A DNA stretch of 18,095 nucleotides, taken from the NCBI GenBank assembly GCA_044425705.1, contig JAWXVD010000067.1:1-18095 (forward strand), given 5' to 3'. The first letter of the stretch is position 1, and each line of letters begins with the position of its first letter. The notes beneath the pieces were generated by a model that was not told where the DNA came from, did no database searches, and was given only the letters and a program-made list of their open reading frames with translations. The DNA comes from JAWXVD01 sp044425705. GTDB lineage: Bacteria > Bacillota > Clostridia > Lachnospirales > Lachnospiraceae. Shown here piece after piece: positions 1-6,397 of this stretch. The position numbers and the translations under genes were made by a program.

Positions 1-517
1 CCATCATCACATTAATCGTGGCACCCACCGAAACCACATCTAAGTAAATGTGACTTCCTTTCAATACTTCTGCTTCTGTTACGATTAAACCATGGGAAAT
101 GCTCACTCTTGCTCCCAAAGCTTTCCAACCTTTAATATGTTGGTCAATCGGTCTACTTCCAATATTGCAACCACCAGGCAGTACTACTTCTGCTCTTCTA
201 TATTTTCCAAGCATAGCACCTATTAAATAATAAGATGCTCTGATTTTTTTGATATAATCATCTTCAATCACATGTCCATGGATGTTCGCTGCATTAATCT
301 TTACCGTGTGTCGATCCACGCGTTCCACAATAACTCCAATGCTCTCCATAGCTTGAATCAATACATTGGTATCACGCACATCTGGTACATTCTCTATTGT
401 TACTGTTTCATCCGTCATAACTGCTGCTGCCAAAATAGCAAGTGCCGCATTTTTTGCACCGCATATCTCAACCTCACCAACAAGCGGACTTCCACCTTTA
501 ATTATATACTGTTCCAT
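1..517 (-). CDS. murA: UDP-N-acetylglucosamine 1-carboxyvinyltransferase, N-terminal part (window edge)
   Basis: Transfers enolpyruvate from PEP to UDP-GlcNAc, the first committed cytoplasmic step of peptidoglycan synthesis. The 172 visible residues begin MEQYIIKGG and carry the family's GAKNAAL segment (substrate-binding lysine near residue 22) and the LPGGCNIGSRPIDQHI loop, which contains the PEP-reactive, fosfomycin-target cysteine. The C-terminal half lies beyond position 1, so the gene is cut by the window and not broken. The ATG at 515-517 is chosen because GAGGG lies 8 bases upstream. It has its own promoter (587-614). The M23 peptidase gene upstream on the same strand fits a cell-wall neighbourhood. 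Clostridia often have two MurA paralogues; which one this is cannot be told from this part. Confidence 0.95.
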   Translation of the reverse strand, partial: MEQYIIKGGSPLVGEVEICGAKNAALAILAAAVMTDETVTIENVPDVRDTNVLIQAMESIGVIVERVDRHTVKINAANIHGHVIEDDYIKKIRASYYLIGAMLGKYRRAEVVLPGGCNIGSRPIDQHIKGWKALGARVSISHGLIVTEAEVLKGSHIYLDVVSVGATINVMM

Positions 518-586
518 TTTTTGCCCTCTATCTATATCACTGCACTTCTACAGAATAACTCGTTTTTATAATACTCTATCTGCACT

Positions 587-614
587 ATTATAACACAATT
601 TTTCATTTTGTAAA
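587..614 (-). promoter_or_regulatory. murA promoter
   Basis: Reading the minus strand, TTTACA (609-614) and a perfect TATAAT (587-592) are separated by 16 bp. A start near 580 would give a leader of about 60 nt before the murA ATG. The 518-678 gap holds nothing else that I can support. Confidence 0.7.
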
Positions 615-678
615 CCTTCAAAAGACATTGGGTCTATAAAGAATCATAAACTTAATAAATTTTCAATTACTAAATTAT

Positions 679-2250
679 CTAAAAATAAGACAATGGATTG
701 ACTGCCACACCATTCGAACGTATCTCAAAATGAATATGTGGTCCTGTACTCACACCCGTATTTCCAGTTAAAGCAATCTTATCTCCTTGGGAAACACTCT
801 GCCCCACTGAAACCAGCACCTTACTTAAATGCGCATACCTAGTCTCCAAACCACCTGGATGTGTAATATAAACAACATATCCATATCCACTTGCCCAACC
901 AGCTCTTGTAACCGTTCCTCCACTTGAAGCAGATACCGCTGTTCCTACTGGAACTGCCCAGTCTATACCTTGGTGATATGTGGATGCACCTGCAGTCGGC
1001 GAAGTTCGATATCCAAATGATGAAGATATTGTACCTCCTGAAATCGGTTTGATAAATGTTGGTGGAATCTTGGTTCCTCTCTCTACAATCTTTGGAACTG
1101 CTTCCACAATAATCTCTTCTTTTTCAATCACTCTGTCGATTTCTTTATCATTTCTATATGTCACCATGACCGCAACATTTCTTTTTCCTGCAGATGGTTC
1201 TTGCAATGTAACTTGATCTGTTGTGTACCAGTCGTCATTGTCTACATAAATGATGTCTGCATCGTAAGTTTCTTCATAATATACAAGTTCTTCACGTTCT
1301 ACCGATAATTCTGGTTCTGGTTCTGTAACTGTAATTTCATCACCGATTCTAATAATAGAGTTTTCATTTTCAATATTTGGATTAATTTCAATGATTTTTT
1401 CCATTGGAATATTTACTTTTTCTACAATTTGAGACAAAGTATCACCAGAAACAACTTCATAGATTACATTGATTTCTTGTTCCTTAGTGACTTCATCAAT
1501 CGCTACATCTATTTCTGTAATTTCACTCTCTAGTAAATAGGCTTCCACGATTTCAACCTTATCACCCATTTCTAAGGCTTTTAATCCATAATCAAAATCA
1601 TCGAATGATTTCTCTACTGCCGGCTCAATTGCATCAAAAACTTCTGTTAAATAAGCTTCCACACCAGCCTCTAATAAAGGATCTGTTTCCACCCCAATAT
1701 TTTCCCATGTATCTAGTACATTCACTGTCAATACATTCACTTCTCGGCTTGGATCTAATACTAATTCTGTCTCAAAACGATTTTCCGTATCATATTTATC
1801 AATGGCTGCTTGTAACAGTTCATTTACCATATCACTATTCTGTAAATTTACTGCATATTCATTAATTTTAACTGTATAAGAACGTTGCAATGTTTCTTGT
1901 ACATTACTTCTCAATACTTCCGTCATGGCAGTAATCATAGTGTCCACTTTGTCCACTTGACCGATATAAACCTCTTCGCCTTCCACTTCCAAAGTAGTTT
2001 CTACAAATACCAACTCATCTGATTCTTGTGCTAAATTTGCCCTTGCTTGTATTAACATGCCGTCTACTATTTCAGTATCTGCAACATATCCTATATTTAT
2101 TCCATTTAAAATCACTTGAAAATAATTATCACCTGTTGATACGACCGATGTATATTGTGGTATAAATAAAATATTGAGTACGATCACCCAAAAAAATACT
2201 TTTATTTTATTTACTGTTTTTTTTCTATTAAATTGTATATTTGTTTTCAT
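679..2250 (-). CDS. M23 family peptidoglycan endopeptidase with LysM and G5 domains
   Basis: Predicted secreted or membrane-anchored metallo-endopeptidase that cuts peptidoglycan cross-bridges. The 523-aa product has one N-terminal hydrophobic segment (KVFFWVIVLNILFI) and a long acidic region, then a LysM (around VVSGDTLSQIVEKVNIP), a G5-like region (ending KIVERGTKIPP), and a C-terminal M23 domain. The zinc and catalytic motifs are all present: HQGIDW (HxxxD), RYAHLS and GPHIHFE (HxH). The frame stays open to a GTG at 2322, but that codon lies inside the promoter (2301-2329). ATG 2248-2250 (MKTNIQ) has GGAAGAG just upstream and is preferred; ATG at 2262 is the alternative. The domain order suits a housekeeping cell-wall hydrolase involved in growth or sporulation; the exact role is inference. 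Confidence 0.9.
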   Translation of the reverse strand: MKTNIQFNRKKTVNKIKVFFWVIVLNILFIPQYTSVVSTGDNYFQVILNGINIGYVADTEIVDGMLIQARANLAQESDELVFVETTLEVEGEEVYIGQVDKVDTMITAMTEVLRSNVQETLQRSYTVKINEYAVNLQNSDMVNELLQAAIDKYDTENRFETELVLDPSREVNVLTVNVLDTWENIGVETDPLLEAGVEAYLTEVFDAIEPAVEKSFDDFDYGLKALEMGDKVEIVEAYLLESEITEIDVAIDEVTKEQEINVIYEVVSGDTLSQIVEKVNIPMEKIIEINPNIENENSIIRIGDEITVTEPEPELSVEREELVYYEETYDADIIYVDNDDWYTTDQVTLQEPSAGKRNVAVMVTYRNDKEIDRVIEKEEIIVEAVPKIVERGTKIPPTFIKPISGGTISSSFGYRTSPTAGASTYHQGIDWAVPVGTAVSASSGGTVTRAGWASGYGYVVYITHPGGLETRYAHLSKVLVSVGQSVSQGDKIALTGNTGVSTGPHIHFEIRSNGVAVNPLSYF

Positions 2251-2278
2251 ATGCTCTTCCATTATTTCACTTACTGTT

Positions 2279-2295
2279 GTAATATTTTCGTAACA
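2279..2295 (-). promoter_or_regulatory. Possible WalR-type direct repeat
   Basis: The minus strand reads TGTTAC, 5 bp, TATTAC. The known WalR (YycF) consensus is TGTWAH-N5-TGTWAH, so this matches 11 of 12 positions. WalR controls M23-type cell-wall hydrolases in Bacillus and Staphylococcus. Here the site overlaps the predicted transcription start, which would suit repression better than activation. Short degenerate motifs arise by chance in AT-rich DNA. Confidence 0.3.
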
Positions 2296-2300
2296 TTTCC

Positions 2301-2329
2301 ATATTAACAGTATTTTTGTCACTTGTAAA
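2301..2329 (-). promoter_or_regulatory. Promoter of the M23 peptidase gene
   Basis: On the minus strand TTTACA (2324-2329) and TAATAT (2301-2306) are 17 bp apart, predicting a start near 2294. This rules out the upstream GTG at 2320-2322 as the translation start. A WalR-like half-site pair (2279-2295) sits on the predicted start site. Confidence 0.6.
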
Positions 2330-2355
2330 GCAAAAGGTTTTTCAAGCAGATTTTA

Positions 2356-2397
2356 AATAGATAGTTATGGGGCACAAGTAGCCTATAACTATCTATT
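2356..2397 (-). terminator. Hairpin at the end of the flavin reductase gene, weak terminator
   Basis: Arms 2356-2368 and 2385-2397 pair over 13 bp (AATAGATAGTTAT and its complement) and extend by two more pairs past one mismatch, with a loop of about 10 nt. The stem includes the stop codon (TAG at 2389-2391) of the upstream gene. The minus-strand U tract is poor (TTTAAAA); the plus-strand side has eight T. It is most likely the terminator separating the flavin reductase from the M23 gene. Confidence 0.5.
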
Positions 2398-2958
2398 ATT
2401 TTTTTTCACACTATAACCAAAACCACCGATTTCTTTTCCCATGGTAAAATAACTACCGTGGGAATAGGTAATGGGTTTGGCATGAGACAAGTGAAATTTG
2501 TTTTTCTCGTCCATATAGGCTTCATCTGCATGCACCGCTACCACTTCTGCTAAAAACATGTGGTGGGATCCTAGTTCTTTGATTTCCGTCACCTTGCACT
2601 CTAAACTTACTGGACTTTCTGCCACGTAAGGAACATTCACCTTTTCACCTAGTATTTTTGTAAGATTCATTTTCTCCCATTTATCTACATCTCTACCACT
2701 TACCACTCCACAGTAATCTGTGGCAAAAGCCAAGTCTTCTGTTGTTAAGTTAATAATAAACTCTCCCGTTTCCTTTATCATATGATAAGAGTATCTCTCT
2801 GGTCTCACTGAAATCGAAACCATTGGTGGATTTGTACATATAGTACCCGCCCATGCAATGGTAATCAAATTATCATTTCCCGCTTCATCTCGTGTACTTA
2901 CCAAAACTACTGGCAATGGGTACAACATGTTCCCTGGTTTCCAACTTTGTTTTCCCAT
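2389..2958 (-). CDS. Flavin reductase family protein (FMN-binding split barrel)
   Basis: A 189-aa cytoplasmic protein of the flavin reductase-like family, which binds FMN and either reduces free flavin or acts as a small flavoprotein. Typical features are the start WKPGNMLYPLPVVLVSTRD, NLITIAWAGTICTNPPMVSISV, YSYHMIKETGEFIINL, and the C-terminal GSHHMFLAEVVAVH. Length is normal for the family. ATG 2956-2958 is preceded by GGAAAGGA 12 nt away, which is rather long. The 89-bp gap to the coiled-coil gene upstream shows no clear terminator, so co-transcription is possible. Substrate and electron donor cannot be deduced. Confidence 0.88.
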   Translation of the reverse strand: MGKQSWKPGNMLYPLPVVLVSTRDEAGNDNLITIAWAGTICTNPPMVSISVRPERYSYHMIKETGEFIINLTTEDLAFATDYCGVVSGRDVDKWEKMNLTKILGEKVNVPYVAESPVSLECKVTEIKELGSHHMFLAEVVAVHADEAYMDEKNKFHLSHAKPITYSHGSYFTMGKEIGGFGYSVKKNNR

Positions 2959-3047
2959 ATAAACTATTGTTCCTTTCCAAACTTTAAATGTTCTTTTTCA
3001 ATTATTCTTTCCTTAAATCTAGGATTCATTTACTGCTGATAGAATCA

Positions 3048-3668
3048 TTACAAAAGTCCTAAAATTTGCGAAATTTGAATTCCTAGATTTGCTAAAATAC
3101 TGATTAAAATCAATAGCAACATAATCATTGACCCTTTTGCTTTTTCGCCTTTTTTTTCTAGCTGTTTGTCCTTTAAGATTGCTGATTCTTCTTGTACTAC
3201 TGCCTGCACATTTCGATACACCTTAACATTCTCTTTATGTACATGGTCTTCCATGGTTCCAAACAACTCTTCTATTTTTTCTTGATTTTCCACGATAGAT
3301 TTTTGCAAAAATGCCAATAACTCTTTTAATTCTGTTTCTGACTGTGTTTCAACCTGTTTCATGGGCACTTCTATTTGTTGTGCTCTTTTTAAACATTCGC
3401 CGCTTGCTTCTTCTATTTGTTGTACTCTTTTCAAACATTCATCACTTACTTCTTCCATTTTCTGGCATGATAATTCTGCAATTTTACTAAGCTGAGCAGC
3501 CGTCATGATATTTTTAGCCGCAATACTACGTAACTCACCGATACATGCTTGATATTCCGATATCTGAATTTTTAATTTTTTATTTTCCTTCAATTCTATA
3601 CTTGTATTAGCTTTCATAAGCTCTGTGCTATTCAATCTTTGTACGATTTTTCCCATTAATTTATCCAT
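3048..3668 (-). CDS. Coiled-coil protein with C-terminal membrane anchor, unknown function
   Basis: I do not recognise a named family. The 206-aa product is strongly helical and charged: MDKLMGKIVQRLN opens a long predicted coiled coil (about residues 20-175), followed by a hydrophobic tail (MIMLLLILISILANLGI and QISQILGLL) that should place it in the membrane with the coil in the cytoplasm. Residues near 74-101 are two copies of a 14-residue unit (ECLKRVQQIEE and ECLKRAQQIEV), encoded by a 42-bp tandem repeat. The ATG at 3666-3668 has GAAGGG 6 nt upstream. It lies between the alarmone synthetase and the flavin reductase, but that order suggests no role. Confidence 0.75.
   Translation of the reverse strand: MDKLMGKIVQRLNSTELMKANTSIELKENKKLKIQISEYQACIGELRSIAAKNIMTAAQLSKIAELSCQKMEEVSDECLKRVQQIEEASGECLKRAQQIEVPMKQVETQSETELKELLAFLQKSIVENQEKIEELFGTMEDHVHKENVKVYRNVQAVVQEESAILKDKQLEKKGEKAKGSMIMLLLILISILANLGIQISQILGLL
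3367..3450 (-). repeat. 42-bp in-frame tandem repeat within the coiled-coil gene
   Basis: Units 3367-3408 and 3409-3450 match at 35 of 42 positions by eye and keep the frame, so each adds 14 residues (two coiled-coil heptads). The differences cluster at one end of the unit, so the duplication is not very recent. Confidence 0.85.
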
Positions 3669-3799
3669 ATTTTTCCCTTCTCTTCATGTCAAGTTTTTAT
3701 TTTTCATGCATTTTGCATAATTGTTCTTTTTCTTTTCTCTCTGTTTTGTTATTATTCACTACATCTTTACATTTCGTTCATATTTTATTCATATTCCAT

Positions 3800-3891
3800 T
3801 GCTATAATAATAATATCTTCAAAAGAGATATAACTTAAAAATTTCAAATGAATTTTTTCATAATAGCCTAGATGCTGAAAAGTGTCTAGGC
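3800..3891 (+). promoter_or_regulatory. Extended -10 element followed by hairpin in the 3669-3961 gap
   Basis: TGCTATAAT (-10 at 3803-3808 with TG extension) is a good plus-strand extended -10, but there is no convincing -35. About 55 nt downstream GCCTAGA (3866-3872) pairs with TCTAGGC (3885-3891). A transcript from here would run into the 3' end of the (p)ppGpp synthetase gene on the other strand. Read the other way, the hairpin could be a weak terminator for that gene. No ORF of note lies in the gap. Confidence 0.3.
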
Positions 3892-3961
3892 ACTCCTCAT
3901 TTTATGGGAATTTTTTATGTTTTTACAATCAACTTTGTTCATTTTTCTAGTCAATTTTCTT

Positions 3962-4606
3962 TTACATCCCTTTGCCATATTTTTGAATTTCTTCATTTAA
4001 AGATAACATGTTAGCATCCAAATCCGACACCATTTTAGCACACTCCACCAATTCTTCTTTAATATGACTTGGTGCATTTCCCTCAAACTTATAATTTATT
4101 TTATGTTCTAAAGTTGCCCAAAAATCCATTGCAACTGTTCGAATTTGTATTTCTACTCTTGCATTCATAACACGGTCTGATAAAAAGACAGGTAATGAGA
4201 CAATCATGTGATAACTTTTATACCCACTGGCTTTCGGATTTTTCATATAATCTTTTATAGAAATTACTTCAATGTCATCCTGATTTCTAATCATTTCTGC
4301 AATCTGATAAATATCAGAAGTAAAAGAGCAAATAATACGTACACCTGCAATATCATTGACATGATCTACCATATTTTCAATATTAGATTCGTATCCATGT
4401 TTTTTTAATTTCTTCACAATACTTTCTGATGTTTTTAATCGAGATTTGATATGTTCAATTGGATTGTAATTGTGTATATGCTTAAATTCTTCATTTAATA
4501 TTTCCAATTTAGTTTCCATTTGCTTTAGTGCCGAATTATAAACTAGGATAACTTCCTTCCAATTATCTACAGGGCTATTTTTTCTGTCTGTTGTTTTTTT
4601 GTCCAT
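3962..4606 (-). CDS. Small alarmone synthetase (GTP pyrophosphokinase, RelQ/YjbM type)
   Basis: Transfers pyrophosphate from ATP to GDP or GTP to make (p)ppGpp, the stringent-response signal. The 214-aa product has only the synthetase domain; there is no HD hydrolase, TGS or ACT domain. Motifs in order: RLKTSESIVKKL (residues 56-67), NDIAGVRIIC (84-93), KNPKASGYKSYH (122-133) and VEIQIRTVAMDFWATLEH (151-168), all hallmarks of the RelQ/YwaC group. The frame stays open upstream to a TTG at 4633, but ATG 4604-4606 (MDKKTTD) has CGAGG 7 nt upstream and fits family length better. A minus-strand extended -10 lies at 4772-4780. Small alarmone synthetases are usually controlled by transcription or by tetramer allostery, and no extra domain is seen here. 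Confidence 0.93.
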   Translation of the reverse strand: MDKKTTDRKNSPVDNWKEVILVYNSALKQMETKLEILNEEFKHIHNYNPIEHIKSRLKTSESIVKKLKKHGYESNIENMVDHVNDIAGVRIICSFTSDIYQIAEMIRNQDDIEVISIKDYMKNPKASGYKSYHMIVSLPVFLSDRVMNARVEIQIRTVAMDFWATLEHKINYKFEGNAPSHIKEELVECAKMVSDLDANMLSLNEEIQKYGKGM

Positions 4607-4771
4607 CTTTATACCTCGCTTTAATTTATGCAATTCCCCTACTCACATTAATAACCTTTATGTACCTATTCAACCATAGGATGAACTGTTACATTTTTAT
4701 ACTTTTAGTATATTTTCCATCATATAAACATTCTATAAATCGTTATCTTGCACAAATTTAAATATATTCAT

Positions 4772-4780
4772 AGTATAGCA
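4772..4780 (-). promoter_or_regulatory. Candidate promoter of the small alarmone synthetase
   Basis: The minus strand reads TGCTATACT, an extended -10 (TATACT at 4772-4777). No good -35 sits 17 bp upstream. The leader to the ATG would be about 160 nt. Confidence 0.4.
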
Positions 4781-4795
4781 TAATTATACCTTTTT

Positions 4796-4804
4796 TGCTA
4801 TAAT
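4796..4804 (+). promoter_or_regulatory. Candidate plus-strand promoter toward the 87-aa gene
   Basis: TGCTATAAT (TATAAT at 4799-4804) is an extended -10 with a perfect hexamer but no clear -35. It would give a leader of about 275 nt running through all the hairpins at 4854-5077 before the ATG at 5088. Confidence 0.35.
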
Positions 4805-4840
4805 ACTTTGTATTGCAAATATATATTGGTTACTATTTTG

Positions 4841-4883
4841 TTACATTTCACGCCCACACAAATCACTCCGCTGATTTGTGTGG
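4841..4883. repeat. Dispersed palindromic repeat, copy 1
   Basis: CCACACAAATCA (4854-4865) and its exact complement (4872-4883) form a 12-bp stem with a 6-nt loop. The stretch cccacacaaatcactcc (4853-4869) recurs exactly at 15729-15745, and the preceding 24 bases align to the bases before that copy without gaps. GTTACATTTCACG (4840-4852) recurs inverted at 15174-15186. Confidence 0.75.
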
Positions 4884-4908
4884 AGAGAACGATTACAAGA
4901 GCCAATTA

Positions 4909-4946
4909 GCATGCCCCTCGCCGTAGGCGACTTTAAATGGGCATGC
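4909..4946. repeat. Hairpin with nested stem
   Basis: GCATGCCC (4909-4916) pairs exactly with GGGCATGC (4939-4946). Inside it TCGCC (4918-4922) pairs with GGCGA (4926-4930) around a GTA loop. Outside it AACGAT (4888-4893) matches ATCGTT (4948-4953). There is no T tract on either strand, so it is not an intrinsic terminator. Confidence 0.7.
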
Positions 4947-4950
4947 GATC

Positions 4951-4983
4951 GTTACTTTTTACGGCGTAGCCGTGAAAAGTAAC
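4951..4983. repeat. GTTAC-bounded palindrome, copy 2
   Basis: A 15-bp stem (4951-4965 with 4969-4983, one G-U pair) closes on a 3-nt GTA loop. It begins GTTACTTTT and ends AAAAGTAAC. The minus strand reads GTTACTTTTCACGGC, close to GTTACATTTCACG at 4840 and on the minus strand at 15174-15186, so these look like members of one family. Confidence 0.8.
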
Positions 4984-5040
4984 ACTATTTTGTTTACAGT
5001 TCACACGTAAGCTGTAACCTATTTACCAAAATTGTAACAG

Positions 5041-5077
5041 AAGGGAGTTATGATATATTCTTCTAGAATATATCATA
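5041..5077 (+). promoter_or_regulatory. Shine-Dalgarno followed by a perfect hairpin before the 87-aa gene
   Basis: AAGGGAG (5041-5047) is the only good SD upstream, but it is 40 nt from the ATG at 5088. Between them TATGATATATTC (5049-5060) pairs exactly with GAATATATCATA (5066-5077) around a 5-nt loop. If the hairpin forms, the SD lies about 11 nt from the ATG. The same SD is followed 2 nt later by ATG 5050-5052, opening a 10-codon frame that ends at 5082, so a leader peptide is the alternative. Confidence 0.55.
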
Positions 5078-5087
5078 GATAAAAAAT

Positions 5088-5351
5088 ATGCGTATTTGGT
5101 TTAAAGAAATAAAAGATAATAGATTATTACGAGATACTGTCATCGCTAATTATAATGATGACACTAGAACTCATAAGGTTTTTCAAGCTCTAGAAGAAGT
5201 CTGTTATGCATTTGACCTAGGCAAGCCCATCTGGCTAGATGTAACTATCGAAGAATTTAAGCGCCACTCTAAAGCGCGCTTCACCGCTGATTGTTTTATA
5301 GAGGAAATTCCTTTCGACTATTTAGAAATCCATGTGATTGAAGAAGATTGA
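5088..5351 (+). CDS. 87-aa acidic protein of unknown function
   Basis: I cannot assign a named family. The product (MRIWFKEIKDNRLLRD to YLEIHVIEED) is small, soluble, without membrane segment or cysteine pair motif (single cysteines in EEVCYAF and TADCF), and ends strongly acidic. Codon use and the amino acid pattern look like a real, stable fold: alternating hydrophobic strands with FDYLEIHVIEED at the end. The ATG at 5088 is the only reasonable start, but its SD is displaced by the hairpin described at 5041-5077. The next gene downstream has its own promoter, so this is probably monocistronic. Confidence 0.75.
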   Translation: MRIWFKEIKDNRLLRDTVIANYNDDTRTHKVFQALEEVCYAFDLGKPIWLDVTIEEFKRHSKARFTADCFIEEIPFDYLEIHVIEED

Positions 5352-5413
5352 TAACTATTAGCCCATAAAAAATAAAAAATTTAGACGAATTACAAAATAA
5401 TTGAATAATTATG

Positions 5414-5442
5414 TTGACAGTGCATATCATATGTAGTAGTAT
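5414..5442 (+). promoter_or_regulatory. Promoter of the hemolysin III gene
   Basis: Consensus TTGACA (5414-5419) is separated by 17 bp from TAGTAT (5437-5442). The predicted start near 5449 gives a leader of about 100 nt. The -10 lies within the left arm of the inverted repeat at 5436-5474. Confidence 0.75.
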
Positions 5443-5474
5443 TTGATTATCCAATACATAGTATTGAATACTAC
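5436..5474 (+). promoter_or_regulatory. Nested inverted repeat over the -10 of the hemolysin III gene
   Basis: GTAGTATT (5436-5443) pairs with AATACTAC (5467-5474), and CAATAC (5452-5457) with GTATTG (5461-5466). Its position over the -10 and start site suits an operator or a leader hairpin; neither can be decided from the sequence. Confidence 0.45.
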
Positions 5475-5549
5475 ATGTTGTCTTTTAACTTTATTAAAGT
5501 TTGTATGAAATAGATTTTTTCATATATAGAGAAAGGAAAGGTATGATAT

Positions 5550-6200
5550 ATGCAAATTACAATTCGTGAACCTGGCAGTGCACTAACACACTTTATCGCA
5601 ATGATGATGGCTATTGTAGCCTCTATTCCACTACTAATTAAAGCAGGGCTTTCTTCTACAAATGTGAGCTTTTGGTCAATGGCCATTTTTATGACTAGCA
5701 TGATTCTATTATACGGTGCTTCAACCACCTATCACTCTGTTAGCGTTACCGACAAAATTCTAAAACGTTTTCGCAAACTAGACCATATGATGATATTTGT
5801 ACTGATTGCAGGCTCATATACACCAATCTGTTTGATTGTTTTAAATGGTACCTTAGGCTTCACCTTATTGGCCGTTGTGTGGGGAATCGCTTTTGTAGGC
5901 ATTTTAATCAAAGCTTTTTGGATTACATGTCCTAAATGGTTTTCTTCTGTCATTTATATTTCTATGGGTTGGGTTTGTATTGCTGTGTTTGGTCCTTTAT
6001 GGAATTCACTTCCAAAAACCTCTTTCCTATGGTTAGCAGGTGGTGGTATTAGCTATACCATAGGCGGTGTCATCTATGCATTAAAAATGCCAATCTTCAA
6101 TGCAAAATATAAGAACTTTGGTTCTCATGAAGTATTTCATATCTTTGTTATGGTAGGTAGCATTTTACACTTCATCTTTATGTATCGCTACGTAATCTAG
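5550..6200 (+). CDS. Hemolysin III family (PAQR-type) integral membrane protein
   Basis: A 216-aa seven-helix membrane protein of the HlyIII/PAQR family. The family's presumed metal-site residues are all visible: S58xxxH62 (GASTTYHS), D78 (KLDHMMIF) and H193xxxH197 (GSHEVFHIF), together with AGSYTPICL. In PAQR proteins such residues bind zinc in a hydrolase-like site; the bacterial role (haemolysis or lipid homeostasis) is poorly settled. ATG 5550 has AAAGG 8 nt upstream; an earlier out-of-frame ATG at 5543 is not used. It ends at the bidirectional terminator 6279-6322. Confidence 0.92.
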   Translation: MQITIREPGSALTHFIAMMMAIVASIPLLIKAGLSSTNVSFWSMAIFMTSMILLYGASTTYHSVSVTDKILKRFRKLDHMMIFVLIAGSYTPICLIVLNGTLGFTLLAVVWGIAFVGILIKAFWITCPKWFSSVIYISMGWVCIAVFGPLWNSLPKTSFLWLAGGGISYTIGGVIYALKMPIFNAKYKNFGSHEVFHIFVMVGSILHFIFMYRYVI

Positions 6201-6278
6201 CCTATCATGCAAATTTCGTAATTATTTAGAAAATCCTTGAACAGTGACAAAAATCTTATTCTTCACACTATAACAAGC

Positions 6279-6322
6279 AAAAAGGTTATTACCAATTGAT
6301 TCATTTTGGTAATAACCTTTTT
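6279..6322. terminator. Bidirectional terminator between hemolysin III and galE
   Basis: A perfect 17-bp stem (AAAAAGGTTATTACCAA at 6279-6295 with 6306-6322) and 10-nt loop, followed by T7 on the plus strand and T5 on the minus strand. It serves two convergent genes. Confidence 0.93.
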
Positions 6323-6397
6323 TTATTAAGTCCTGTTATTTCACTCAATTGCAAGAATAAAATCACCACTGCTGAGAGTAAAAATTTATTTTCCTTT

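Larger units (their letters stand above)
4607..5087. other. 481-bp intergenic region rich in hairpins
   Basis: No ORF above background lies here. The region separates the minus-strand alarmone synthetase from the plus-strand 87-aa gene. It contains back-to-back candidate promoters (4772-4804), hairpins at 4854-4883, 4909-4946, 4951-4983 and 4994-5017, and the SD-hairpin of the 87-aa gene (5041-5077). The GTTAC/GTAAC pentamer recurs throughout. Confidence 0.7.

Noticed and set aside
2251..2322. GTG start giving a 547-aa M23 peptidase
   Set aside because: The GTG lies within the spacer of the gene's own promoter and has no SD; ATG 2250 has a good SD.
4854..4983. CRISPR-like array, because several hairpins follow each other
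   Set aside because: The hairpin sequences differ from each other, and there is no regular repeat-spacer spacing.
4907..4983. Known riboswitch upstream of the 87-aa gene
   Set aside because: I could not match the hairpins to any conserved riboswitch core; they resemble dispersed palindromes instead.
5471..5728. 85-aa minus-strand reading frame
   Set aside because: It is antisense to the start of the clear hemolysin III gene, with no SD or recognisable product.
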